Translations under genes and position numbers: made by a program | Shown here: one piece after another, positions 49,754-61,421 of the stretch | How positions within the stretch are numbered: the stretch's first letter is position 1 | Layout of the letters: each line of letters begins with the position of its first letter | Source: Talinum fruticosum | Lineage: Eukaryota; Streptophyta; Magnoliopsida; Caryophyllales; Talinaceae | DNA: 64,000 bases | Assembly (NCBI GenBank): GCA_021018815.1 | Contig: JAITYX010000025.1 | Span: 2,886,501-2,950,500, forward strand | Direction: 5' to 3' | Notes under the pieces: generated by a model | The model's database searches: none | Seen by the model: the letters and a program-made list of their open reading frames with translations, nothing else | Told to the model about the DNA's origin: nothing

Positions 49754-51202
49754 TGATGGGTTTTTCACGAGCCTTGTTGAGCTCAAAATTATGCTATTTT
49801 TTATACTTATTTATATTTTATTTTGTTTGTAATAATCATTAAATTAAAAATTTTAATTGAATTTATTTTATTTTTTAAAAATGTGAAAAAATACAAGAAA
49901 CAATAAAAAGAGCTGTTCGGCGAATTAGATCATCCATTTGCATTTGGCCCAAACTGAGCCCAGAAGACCATAGTCCCGCACATGCCAAGCACGTGAGCTC
50001 GTGTTACCCCTCAAAACGAGGCCCCTTGCATTCCCCCTTCATTTCTCCTCCTCGGGATCCAACTAACTGAAACCCTAACTCTGCAACCCCTTCATCTCCT
50101 TCTTCATTCCTCCTCGGCCAGAAAACCCTAGCCCAGCTCCGTCTTACTCTTCCTCCTATTTTCGGTCTGCTCTAACCACCAAAACCCTAGCTGAATCCTC
50201 CACCCTCTTCAGCTTCTCACCACCACGAAACCCTAACTCCCTCAAACCCTCTCTCCCGCTGCTGCTGCTAGAGACCCATTTCAGTTTCTCTTCTGCCTCC
50301 TTTCACCAAAGAAGCCCAACTCAAACTCTCTTCTACTCTTCGTCCTTCACCAGCCATAGAATCCTGCTTCCTCATGCTCCAAAACCCAATTCATTCCATC
50401 TCACCTCGGCACCAAACCAGAACCCTAACCCACAAAGAATCCTTCTCACTTTCGGCATTTATCCACAACTAAAGACTGGGGCATTCAAGTGCGAGACAAG
50501 AAGCATAGGGGAAAGACTTTAAAAAGCAGAGGCAGGAAGACGGTGAAGGAGGCCGGACGGACGGGCGGATGGCGTGACAGGCCGGAAGCTCCGAGTTCCA
50601 AGTCTAGGTTTCATTTTTCGTTCTCTAAATCTTCAGTTTCATAGCTTAATTAGGTTTAATTTCCGTTTTTCAAATTTGTAGTTTTAGTTCTCAAATTTTA
50701 GTTTAGGTTTGAATTTTCAGGTTGAGATTTTAGTTTCTAGTTCCAAGTTTCAGTTGCTAATTTCAGAAGTTAGTGTTGCGAATCTGGGTTGTGATTTTGC
50801 TGAGATTGTATCCGTTGAATTCAAACTACTGCCCTATTAAATTTTCCCCTGTTCGGATCTGGTGGTGTGCGCAAACTAAGGAGCTTGTTTCTTGGTTCAT
50901 TGGTTGGATATAGTTTCTTCAACTTTGTCACAATTTTAATTCCAAATGGTTCGATTTTTGCATCCCCGATTGATATTCTGCTGGTAGAATTGTTGGTATT
51001 TTGTTGCGTCCCGTTGACATTTACAGTTTTAGAATTTTTGGGTATTTTGAGTAAATTTCGGTTGAGATATTTGAGTTAAGAATATTTAGGCTCTTGTTGC
51101 TTATTCAATTTTCCATTCATGTTAGTTTAGGCTACTTCATCGTTTTAAGTTTTCAATTCACATTAGCAATTTGTTAGTGTACTCCCTAAAAACACTCCAC
51201 CA
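49754..51202 (+). repeat. 5' LTR of gypsy H
   Basis: Starts TGATGGGTTTTTCACGAG and ends ...CTCCACCA just before AAA and the primer-binding site. The middle (50050-50400) is a C/T-rich stretch with several AAACCCTA words. No second LTR in the window, so the start is provisional. Confidence 0.55.
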
Positions 51203-51205
51203 AAA

Positions 51206-51224
51206 TGGCGCCGTTTTACGACGG
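51206..51224 (+). promoter_or_regulatory. Primer-binding site of gypsy H
   Basis: TGGCGCCGTTTTACGACGG resembles the tRNA-Asp site TGGCGCCGTTGCCGGGGA that I associate with Athila elements. Confidence 0.7.
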
Positions 51225-52319
51225 TAATTTAAATTAGGTTGTAAAATTGAGTCTTGTGAATTTTCTCTTTGAGTTTGAGTCTCTTTTTTTCGCTTTTGGT
51301 TATTTGAGTCATCATATTTTTGCTAGCGGTGGTTATTTGAGTCATATTTTTGCTAGTGGTAGTCATATCTTTGAGTTGGAGATTAGGTTTTAGCTTTAGT
51401 TTCTTCTTGTTTTGGATGAGTTTCTTGTTTTTAGTTTGAGCTTCATGATGTTGGGTTTAGTCGTTGTATAGAAAAAAAAATTTCAATAAGCTGTGTGTTG
51501 TGTTTAGGGCAGAAAACAACGAAAAAAATTATGCAGAAATTTTTCTGTGTAGTTTTTAGTTTTTATTTTCTGATTTCTATTCTGAATTTGTCTTGAGTCA
51601 ATTTTATTTTGGTTTTGTGTTTTGATAATTTCTACGTATTTTTAGGGTTGTTTAGAGTCTAGGGTAATTTATGTGGAATTTTTAGAATTTTCAAAATTTT
51701 CTGCAATTTTCAGAAGTGATTTAGGTGCCGTTCTTATTTTTTTTAGCATTTTTCTGTTTTAATTTTCTGCAGTAATTAGGTTAGAAAAATTGAGAAAAAA
51801 ATTTATGTGTTTAATCCTTGGATTTTTCCTGAATTTTTTGGCTTATATTTTTCTGATTATAGTTATTGTTTTTATTTTTAGTTTGTTTTTGTGTTTTGAT
51901 TATTGTGTTTTAGTTTTGTTCTTATTTTCTTATTTTGAAAAAAAGAAAAATAAATCAGAAAAACAAAAAGACCAAAATATAATTGTGGGATTGTTTAGTG
52001 CGTGAGCTGTTGGGTTAGGAAACCTAAAAGAAGATTTATTAGAATTGAACTTCCAATTGAAACGGAACCTAAACCTAATTAAAAAAAAAAAAAAACTGAA
52101 TTTGGGTTATATGAAAAACCTTGAGCGATCTTTTTTATCCTCCTAGGTGATTGAACTTTTAATGCTTTAACTTGTCTAATTTGGGGTCCGGTGTGACTTT
52201 TCTAATTGAACCACATTATATTCGGATGCTCTCAAAATTTTTATGATTACGAAAATGCATATATGTTTCGATGGAATTCGATGAAGTGATTTTTATGATT
52301 TATTTTCCTAATATTTCGA
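51225..52319 (+). other. Leader of gypsy H
   Basis: T-rich sequence between the primer-binding site and gag. No gene visible. Confidence 0.4.
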
Positions 52320-53400
52320 TGATGAAATAAGAATGAGATTAATTGCTTTTGCTTCAAAAGATGTTACTAAAAGATGGATGTGTAGTTTAATTACTAACTC
52401 TTTTTCTACTTGGGATAACTTTGTTACAATGTTTTTGAGAAAATATTTCTCTAATAGCAAAACTATAAAGTTAACGGATAAAATCAATCAATTTATTCGA
52501 GATGGATAAAAAATCATTTTGAAATTACTTTGAAAGATTTAAGAATTTGTTGGCCAAATGTCCCTACCATGTTTAGAACAATGGCGTTTGTGCCAAATTG
52601 TTTACGAAGCACTCAACCAACAGATTAGGACCATGTTAGAATTTATGTGTCGGGGTGGTTTTGTTTTTAAGAGTCGTACGAGTTGAAAATTTTTAGAAGA
52701 TTGACTCGGGGAAAAAGACTATGTAATGGGAAACCATTAGAGATGAGAGTTTGAATTATAGGATTAGTGGTGCAACGGGTGTCATTCATGTTTCGATGTG
52801 AGTCATTTGGAATCTAAAGTTGCTATACTTGAAAATATGATAAGGGGATTAAGCTGTTCAATCCCAATCTTCTAGACTTCTTTGGTATCATGTTATCCTT
52901 GTCAAGGCTTAAATCATCTTTTTAATACTTGTCCTTACTTGGGCACAAGCCAAGAACAAGTGCAAGTGAATACTTGCATTTCAAAGACTTAAGTTTGACC
53001 GTTACTCTCCTACCTTTAATGAAGGGTGGAAACAACACCCTAATTTTTCTTGGAATAATGGACCTAATCATCGTAGATAAAAACATGCCCCAACTCATTT
53101 TGTTTCATTTTGGATTCTACCACGAGACCAACTTATCTAGTTGTACCCAATGCATCTAAACCACCGCATCTAAACCACCACCTCACATTGCTCGGACCCA
53201 ACCTCCTCCCGATTACACCGATGTTGATAGAACTTATAATAACATGGAGAGAATGCTTAAAACTATAATTGAGCGGTTAACTCAACTTAAAAGAACATTT
53301 CTTAGTCAACCGGAGGTGAACTCTAAAAGCATTGACCCTTCTTCTTCTAGGGAGGCATCCGTGAATGATAATGTGAGTGACTAAGGATTATATCCTCTCA
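52320..53400 (+). pseudogene. Gypsy H gag
   Basis: RLIAFASKDVTKRWMCSLIT, STWDNFVTMFLRKYFSNSKT and DKINQFIRDG follow the Ty3 gag capsid order (usual form W...LP..SI..W..L...FL.KYFP). A C-terminal part has a cysteine pair near 52900 (CQGLNHLFNTCPYLG) and RLTQLKRTFLSQPE (about 53275-53315). Many stops. The capsid would assemble virus-like particles. Confidence 0.8.
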
Positions 53401-53589
53401 CTCGTGGTCTAGAAGTCATCTTCCCATTCTTCTTCACTAGAAACTAGTTCATCCAGGTATTTCTAAGTACACTATCGATAGTGTTCTCGCATAAACCTTT
53501 GCTGATCCTTTTCAAATAGAGGAAACTAAGGAGAAAGATACTACCGATACGAGTAGAACCTTCACCTTCTATAAATTCTTCTTCTCCTA

Positions 53590-53895
53590 TTGTTGAACTG
53601 GTTCATGAGCTTGAAATGCATGTTAGTTGTGAGAATAAGCATGATATACTTATTCAATCAAGGATCTCGAGTAGAAAATGATGTTTGTTTTGAGCATATT
53701 GACCACGATAAATTCTTACTTCATTCCGATTCCTTTTCTATTGACCCCGTCATGAGTAACCATCAATTTGAACATTCCGAGTTCATGCTTTATGAGTATA
53801 AAACTTATGTATCTTCTGATATTAGTGCACAATTTGACAAGTTAAAACGGACTATTAATGGTGTTGCATTGATACTATGGATATATTCTTTTTGA
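53590..53895 (+). pseudogene. Reading frame in the gypsy H 3' region
   Basis: An open frame of 101 codons with no recognised domain (contains EHIDHDKFLLHSDSFSIDPV). Probably a remnant of the coding region after gag; may be chance. Confidence 0.3.
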
Positions 53896-54274
53896 CACCA
53901 ACTCTCCAATTTTTGTTGCCTTTATTTGGCTAAAAGTTATTAATACAGATTTAATAAATTGATACGTGCTATGATAAGATTTAAATTGAGATAGAAACTT
54001 AAGTTGATATAGAGTGGTTGATGCTCCACGAGTCTCTATTTGAACCGATTTCAAGAGGTTTTAACTTCGGTGTACTCAACACCTAACCTAGTATAATTGT
54101 TCCTATCTAAACTCTCTTTTTATTTTATTTTATGTTGTACATATTTGATTTGAGTCATGTCTTTTTCTTTATTTGTTTTTGAGTCTTCTTTTTATTTTAC
54201 AAATATTTATTTTCTTTCTAATTTTATGTTCCCTTGAGATTCTTTCCACTCACAATGAGGACATTGTCAAGATT

Positions 54275-54300
54275 AGGTTTGGGGGTGGAGAATTTTTTTA
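54275..54300 (+). other. Polypurine tract-like sequence of gypsy H
   Basis: AGGTTTGGGGGTGGAG following CACAATGAGGACATTG, the arrangement seen near the 3' end of Athila-like elements. Confidence 0.45.
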
Positions 54301-54414
54301 ACTTTTTTTGAAAAAAACTCCAAAAAGATTTTCTTTTATTTTGGGAGATATTGTATATATTCGATTAATTTTTAAACCATTGTGACTTAGTTATTAGGTT
54401 GTAAAAGAGAAATA

Positions 54415-56243
54415 TTATAATACCCCAAAAACCCCTAGGAGTATTACATCGTAAGAGTTCCTCAAAAGAACTCCCAAGGCTATTTCGGTGTTGGTTTGAC
54501 TTTCTAATTCCAACTTAACGTAATAGAGGTCAGATTAAGGAAAATTTCATAAAAATTTCGTTAGAGTTCTATTTGTAATATGGATTATCCCCTAGGCTTA
54601 AAGCCTTAAAACCCTGCATAAAAATCATAATATAACTCGACGAGCCACACGCTCGGAGTACACGACTCAACGACCACACGCCGGAGTCCTACCAATCATG
54701 CATTCAAACTTAAAGCAATCTAAAGGGTTCATGGGACATATGGTATAAACTATATGAACTACATTACAAAGTATAATACTTAGAAATATAAGAAATGCAT
54801 ATTCGCGATTCAAATTGCTCAGCAACCAGCAAACGACAATCGGCGGAGTCCAGAATATGCTAAGTACCGCACATATCTCTCGAGAGTGTTCTGCAAGCAC
54901 TGGAAGGGAAAAAGGGAAATTTGTGGGGGTAAGCAAACCACGCGCTCATCGGAGAGTCTTATACTCTTAAAATGGAAATTCTTTACACATACTACTTATG
55001 ATAATGAAATTGGTGAAAACATAATAACATAATACAAATCTAGATACTTTCAATGAAATCTCGTGAAATCGCTTGCAACGAAAAGATCATAACACTTCAA
55101 TCATTTAAAAGTACGATTTCCCAGTCATTAGCAATTCTTTTAGAATCGAATCAACTTTCTAGGTTTTCATGTACTCGAACTAGCACTTCATAATTTCTAG
55201 GGCGCGACCTGAACAAAAGGCTCCTAATTCAACTTTCAACAACTATTAAACCCGTTTAATGGCATAAACATTTTGCATTCACAACAAAATTCAATAATTA
55301 AAACAAATACATTTGGGTTTCGAAATTACTAATGGTTTAGAATGTAAGACTACCCACTGGAATTCTCGGGTTTTAGAGGTAGATTTCGGGCTTCTTTTCT
55401 TCTATCTTTTGTCTCCGTCTCTCTCTCTGCGGCTCTTGCTCGGTCTCTCTCGGTTTCTCGCTTCCTCGCTTCTAGCTCACCATTTTGGTTCCCATTATTC
55501 CTCGGTCGCGCCGTCGCGTGCTCCTCGCCGGTCTTCCTCCTCGTAGTCATCCCTTTTCCGGTCCTCGGTCTCTTGGACTCTCTCGCGTCTGTCTTTGTTT
55601 TAGGTCCCTCTTTCGCCTCGCTCTGTCCCTTTGCTCGCCGCCTACTCGCGTCGTCGATTGCCGTCTTCGGTTCCGCGGTGTTCGCTGGCCTCCCTTCGGT
55701 CTCCTTGGCCCTCGCACTCGTTCGCCTCCTCTCTTTTTCTCTCTCTCTCTCTCTTTCCCGATCGGTGCTCCCTCTTTCCTCTTCCTTTGCTCTGCTTCTT
55801 TTCCTTCGCTTTCTGTGCCCTCTCTCGGTCGCTCTCTTTCTTTTGTTTTTAGCACCCTCTCTCACCACTGCTAGACAATTCACAACTCCCCTTTCTATTG
55901 GACCTTCATTTAATCTCATTTATCTCTTCATAATATAGCCAAGGTAACCTTCGACTGTGTACAACAAGTCCATAACACTTCCCCTTTCGTCCTCTTATGC
56001 TACGCCTCCTAACTTATTTTGATACATCGGTTACGACAATTCCTAACCGCATAAAGGTTTAGCTCGGATCAAAAGGGATGAAATTTCCTTGATTTAATTT
56101 ATTCGACAGTAGCTTCCAAAAGAATACTAAAGTAATATGTATCGCTATAAATAAAATTAGTCACTCACCCCTAGATTCATCTGAATAATACTTAATAAAT
56201 TATATTCTTTATAAGCTGCTTTTGTTAAAATCACGGGTATTAC
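54415..56243 (-). repeat. Left LTR arm of palindrome P
   Basis: Reading on the minus strand: TGTAATACCCGTGATTTT, a region with GGGTGAGTGACT, a CT/GA-rich transcript-like block (55900-55380), a TTTGCTCACC-like stretch (about 54935), then ...TTTGGGGTATTATA at the outer end. Confidence 0.85.
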
Positions 56244-56268
56244 ATTTCTCCCTTCCTTAAAAGAATTT

Positions 56269-58085
56269 CGTAATACACGTGATTTTAACAAAAGCGATTA
56301 TAAAGTATAATTTATGAAGTATTATTCCGTGAATCTAAGGGGTGAGTGACTAATTTTATTTATAGCGATACATATTACTTTAGTATTCTTTTGGAAGCTA
56401 CTGTCGAATAAATTAAATCAAGGAAATTGCCTCCTTTTCAATATGAGCTAAACCTTTGTGCGGTTAGGAATTGTCGTAACCGATGTATCAAAATAAGTTA
56501 GGAGGCGAAGCATAAGAGGACGAAAGAGGGAAGGGTTATGGACTTGTCGTACATGGACGAAGGTTACCTTGGCTGGATTATGAAGAGATAAGGGAGATTA
56601 AATGAGGGTCCAATAGAAAGGGAGCTCAATTGTCTAGCGGTGTGAGAGAGGGTGCTAAAAATAAAAGAAAGAGAAGGACCGAGGGAGGGGGCACGGTAAG
56701 CGAAGGAAAAGAAGCAGAGCAAAGGAAGAAGAAAGAGGGAGCACCGATCGGGGAAAAGAGAGAGAGAGAGAGAGGAGGCGAGTGGTGCGAGGGCCAAGGA
56801 GACCGAAGGCGGCCACGAACACCGCGGAACCGAAGACGGCAGCCGGTGACGCGAGTAGGAGGCGCGCAAAGGGGCAGAGCGAGGCGGAAGAGGGACCTGA
56901 AACGAGACAGACGCGAGAGAGTCCAAGAGATCGGAACCGAAAAAGGGACGACGGTGAGGGAGGAAGACCGGCGGCGAGCACGCGATGGCCCGACCGAGGG
57001 GTAGTGGGAACCGAAATAATGAGCTAGAAGCGGGAAGTGAGAAACCAAGAGAGATTGAGCAAGAGCCGCAGAGAGAGAGACCGAGACTGAAAGACAAAAG
57101 TAAAGAAGCCCGAAATCAACCCCTAAAACTCGAGAATTCCAGTGGGTAGTCTTATACTTTAAACTATTAGTAATTTCGAAACCCAAATGGATTTATTATA
57201 ATTATTGAGTTTTATTGTGAATGCGGAATGTTTATGCCATTAAACGGGTTTAGTAGTTGTTGAAAGTTGAAATAGGAGCCTTTTGTTCAGGGTCGCGCCT
57301 AGAAATTATGAAGTGCTAGTTCGAGTCCATAAAATCCCGGAAAGTTGATTTAGTTCTAAAAGAGTTGCTAATGACTATGAAATCGTGCTTTTAAATGATT
57401 GAAGTGTTATGATCTTTACGTTGCAAGCGATTTCCGGAGATTTCCTTGAAAGTATCTAGATTTGTATTATGTTATTATGTTTTCACCGATTTCATTATTA
57501 TGAGTAGTATGTGTAAAGAATTTTCATTTTAAGAGTATAAGACTCTCCGGTGAGTGCGTGGTTTGCTCACCCCCATAAATTTCCCCTTTCCTCCCGAGTC
57601 TTTGCAGGAACACTCTCAAGAGATATGTGCGGTACTTAGCATATTTTGGACTCCGCTAATTGCCGTTTGTCTGGTTGCTGAGCGATTTGAATCGCGAATG
57701 TACATTTCTTATATTTCTAAGTATTGTACTCTATAATCTAGTTCATATAGTTTGTACCATATGTCTCATGAACCCTTTGGATTGTTTTAAGTTTGAATGC
57801 ATGATTGGTTGGACTCCGACGTGTGGCCGTTGAGTTGTGTACTCCGAGCGTGTGGCTCGTCGAGTTATATTATGATTTTTATGCAGGATTTTAAGGCTTT
57901 AAGCGTAGGGGATAGTCCATATTACAAACGGAACTCTGCCGAAAGTTTTAGGAAATTTTCCTTAATCTGACTCGTATTAATTTAAGTTGGAATTAGAAAA
58001 CCAAACCAACACCTAAAAGAGCCTTGGGAGTTCCTTTGAGGAACTCGGTGATGTAATACTCCTAGGGGTGTTTTAGGGTGTTATA
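56269..58085 (+). repeat. Right LTR arm of palindrome P
   Basis: Starts CGTAATACACGTGATTTT (TG of the LTR mutated to CG), then the same landmarks as the left arm, to TAGGGTGTTATA at 58085. Confidence 0.85.
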
Positions 58086-58090
58086 AATAT

Positions 58091-58598
58091 ACACGATGAC
58101 AGTCACCTCTTAGTATAACAATTCTAACATCATTTTTTCTAAACTTGGCATACCATGGGAATTTGTAAAATCTGCACCTAGTTTTTACAAAAGTCACTTG
58201 CTCTTAGATTTGAGACTGTTATTGATTGATTCATCCACTTGACTTTTGTATAAAAAAAAACTTCATGTTCTATTGTGCATTGAAAAAAATAAATGAAAGA
58301 GAAAAAGAAAAGAAAAAAATAATCGGGAATGACAAGAACCCATTGAGGCATGCGCTACGGGATGCTACCCTTTGAGTCAATAGTTACTACTTGGGCAAGA
58401 CTTGCTTCCCAAATGAAGTGAAAATAAGTACTTGGGCAAGTGAGTTGAGTAAGTTGTGGTAAGCTTAAGATAAGGGAGTAATGGTACACTTGCACATCAT
58501 ACACTAGGTTAGATTCACTATTCTTAATGGAGTCAAGAGGTCAAAACATTGATATATGGTTGTCGTCAAAAGAAGGTGAGAGATTTGATATGTATAAT
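58091..58598 (+). other. Gypsy H 3' region after the palindrome
   Basis: Purine-rich, with GAAAGAGAAAAAGAAAAG and TACTTGGGCAAG repeated at about 58384 and 58430. Consistent with the 3' untranslated part of an Athila-like element. Confidence 0.4.
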
Positions 58599-59350
58599 TG
58601 TAGACACCTAAAAAGTGTCGTCCTTTATCTCGTTATTTACGTGTTTTGTTTTGTCGGCCCGATGATGATATTCCCGAGTCCTGTTTGTGGATTTGGATTT
58701 CGGATTATGATAAGTCGGTGCAACATAAGCCGATAAACCACAAAGAACCCCAACACCACTTAAATAGCCTTTTGCCTTGGGTCGGTCCACAAATCCTCTT
58801 TTCTTTTGGACCATCCAAGAGTCGAGCCGAGCCTTTAGAGATTGTGGAGTCCTATGATGTGTGCCAGGAAATTTCATGATTAGGAGCATCAAAGTGCTGC
58901 ATTTTAAGCTTCACAAGACAGTTCACACGAGGCTAGAAGCTTTCCCCTCTAAATGACGGCGCCCACCTTCTAGAAGCATGGTGGAACGTTGCGTTTTAAG
59001 CTTGGAGATTCCTCGGAGACACAACTAGGGAATGAAACCCTATGAGGGTCTGGTTGGCTAGCTCCCGCCTCCTCTCTTTTAACCAGTTCTATCCAGCTTT
59101 ATCATCTTCGATCCGGTTCTATCTCTTAAGGAATAGACCGATTTTATTTCAACTATTGGACGATCGGTAAGAGGCAAACCTTAGGTCATTTGTGACCTAG
59201 GTCCTCTCCTATAAATAAAACCGCGTACGACTAAAAATTCATCCTAAATAAAATAATTTACGCATCGATCACTTAATTTAATTCAATCCTATAATCGACC
59301 TACTTAAAATCTCGGGTCTCACACCCCAGTTCCTCAATTTTGGCGGTTTT
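58599..59350 (+). mobile_element. Tat-type gypsy LTR fragment, plus orientation
   Basis: Starts TGTAGACACCTAAAAAGTGT and is collinear with the E LTR (46718 downward) for about 300 bp. It then diverges but keeps a CTATAAATA TATA box at 59210-59218. The 3' end is lost near 59350. Confidence 0.75.
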
Positions 59351-60116
59351 CTTCGGTTCCTTTATGTGTTATGTTTTTCTCCTCTCATTATCACTTATAC
59401 ATGGCCTTTTATAATAGCATTCAACAATGTATAACATTCAACATGTACAATAATGTATTTGTCAAGTTTAATTATGCTAATAAGAGCATGCGTACTCTAA
59501 ATGCTAGGAGTTACATACCAAGATTCAAGCCAACAATGACGACCAGTAAAGCATGACACATTTACACATTTCATTTACAAAATAAGAGAGGGAGATATAA
59601 GTTGCATACCGGCCGGCGAGAGTGAGAGAGAGGGCGGTGAGAGGAAGTGAAAGGGTGCAACCACAACCGGAAACCGTAGAGAGAGTGAGTGGGAGGCACG
59701 CTAGAAACCATCGGAAATCGCAGAGAGAAGAGAGAGAAGAGAAACTGGAAACCTCAACAGACAGCGAGATAGTGAGACTGGAAGTGAGAGTGAGAGAGTG
59801 AAGCGGTCACGAGGATTTTTGCCTTAATCGAACAACCTATAATGACGGTTCACTGAATGAACTGTCATTAAAAGTTTAGTTAAAACTTTTAATGACGGTT
59901 CATTTATTGAATCGTCATCATAAATGATCTATGATAATGATTCAATAAATGAACTGTCATTAAAAGTTTCAACTGAACTTTTAATGATGGTTCATTGAGT
60001 GAATCGTCATCTAAAAACTGTTTTTTCCAAAAATGCCATCGCATCATTTTTTACAACTATTTTTCTTTATAACGGTCGTTAAAGACCCGTAGTTAAAAGT
60101 TGTTCCTATAGTAGTG
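59350..60116 (-). mobile_element. CACTA transposon, one end only
   Basis: The right terminus, read on the minus strand, is CACTACTATAGGAACAACTT at 60116. Inside it are subterminal repeats with AATGACGGTTCATT and its complement (59840-60010) and a GA-rich leader (59610-59810). The partner end was not found, so it is truncated or the other end is not recognisable. It truncates ORF3 of copia C. Confidence 0.6.
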
Positions 60117-60807
60117 AAAGCCTTGAAAGGAAGAGGGGTTTCTTCTCATTGTTAGGAACATAAGTTATTTGCTCAATGATGAAAGGGAAGAGGTCAACCT
60201 CATACCCTTCAAGAAGGTCATAAAGAACTTTGAGAACCTTGCTCGTTGGGGTTCTCCTTAGAAGGAAAGAAAGAGAACACAGTTCTCATCGGAATAAAAC
60301 ATAGAAGTTTGGCTTAGACTTCATCCGAGTCACAAAAAGTTCTTTCCGGACTTAGGAACAACTCGGCATATTTGTCAAAGAAATCATCAGCGATTTCATT
60401 AAACATAATTGGGTTTGAGTTCGGAAAGAGAGTTTGAACGTCAAAGAGTTTGTGAAGGAGAGATAGGTTAATTCGGATAACCTTCCCTTGAACAAGCGAA
60501 GAGGCCACGTTGTCTCTTGGAACCATGTTAGCATATAATTCGATGATGAGTTGTTGTAGATATAATCACGAAACACAAATAATGGAAAGTACCTATATGG
60601 AGGATATGCTTGACCTAAGAAAGTTTTGTGGTTGAGAAGAATTTTTCTTCAATGAAATAGTACTTGGGCAACAATAGGTTTTTGGTCATCAAAAGCAAGT
60701 GCCTTGCCTTTAGAAGGATCCCTTTGAGGATTCTTTGGCTGAATAGTTTGAGCTCTAACCTTTTTGGTGGTCGACACTCCTTCGATCGCACTTCCTTTCT
60801 TAGGCAT
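60117..60807 (-). pseudogene. Extra 3' ORF (ORF3) of copia C
   Basis: Start ATG at 60807 (Met-Pro-Lys-Lys). The N-terminus is basic (VSTTKKVRAQTIQPKNPQRD). The frame is open to a stop near 60655, about 50 codons, the longest intact N-terminus of the three copies. Later parts in another frame give VQGKVIRINLSLLHKLFDVQ and NEIADDFFDKYAELFLSPER. The sequence then ends against the CACTA at 60117. No transmembrane or signal segment visible. Function unknown. Confidence 0.75.
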
Positions 60808-60994
60808 TTTTGAGAGAAAGAGAAAGAGATTTGATTTGAGAAAGTGAAGGAGTAGGAAGCTGAACGAGTTAGAAAGAGTAGAGACTTGACGAGTCTAAAA
60901 TTTGAGAATATTTGAGCAAGGAATTATGAGTTTGAGTGAGAGGAGAGTAAGAAAGCAAGAGATAGCAAAGTGAATGAATGCGGATGAACATGTG

Positions 60995-61003
60995 CTATTT
61001 ATA
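60995..61003 (-). promoter_or_regulatory. TATA box before ORF3 of copia C
   Basis: TATAAATAG on the minus strand, about 190 bp before the ORF3 ATG; B has the same nonamer in the same place. Confidence 0.5.
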
Positions 61004-61421
61004 GAACAATAGCTCTCATAGAACAAAAACCTTTCGACTCGACCCTCGGAGTAACGACTATCTAACCATTTGGCATTCCGAGTGTGCAACGGTTCTACTT
61101 GAAACTACTTCCCTTTAGCGGCTAGTTTCTTGACTGTTCGCGTGGCGAGAGAGAGAAAAAGAAATTTTCTAAAACATTTCCAAGATTCTCCATTGACTTA
61201 AAGATAATCTCATAATTTTGATGTCTGTTTTTCTCATAAACTAAGTCCGACTCAATAACGTGACTGAGGTGCTCATAACACACTTAGAAACCTAATAACT
61301 CATAACTCAATTACATTATGGTTCAACTGATCCATTTGTTATTCACTCGGAACATATAATAGGCAATTAAACTAAAAATTCTCATGTAATCACTTAAATA
61401 ATCATGCAATCAATAAAATAA

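Larger units (their letters stand above)
54415..58085. mobile_element. Palindromic element P: two gypsy LTRs head to head
   Basis: Left arm 54415-56243 and right arm about 56269-58085 are reverse complements over their whole ~1.8 kb. The centre (56244-56268) reads on the minus strand as a purine tract AAGGAAGGGAGAAA immediately before TGTAATACCCGTG, an LTR start. So the left arm is an LTR read on the minus strand and the right arm an LTR read on the plus strand, joined at their 5' ends. AATAT flanks the unit at 54410-54414 and 58086-58090. Outer ends are TATAATACCC and TATAACACCC (reverse complement). Related LTRs: F (5213), relic 19500. Confidence 0.85.
49754..58598 (+). mobile_element. Athila-like gypsy element H, gag only
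   Basis: 5' LTR 49754-51202, primer-binding site 51206, gag 52320-53400, a purine tract near 54279, and A-rich 3' sequence (58091-58598). RT, RNase H and integrase are absent, so it is non-autonomous or internally deleted. The palindrome 54415-58085 is inserted in its 3' region, and a Tat LTR at 58599 truncates it. Confidence 0.65.

Noticed and set aside
52929..53159. Plus-strand ORF within gypsy H
   Set aside because: It lies across the gag region in a different frame from the recognisable gag pieces; a shadow.
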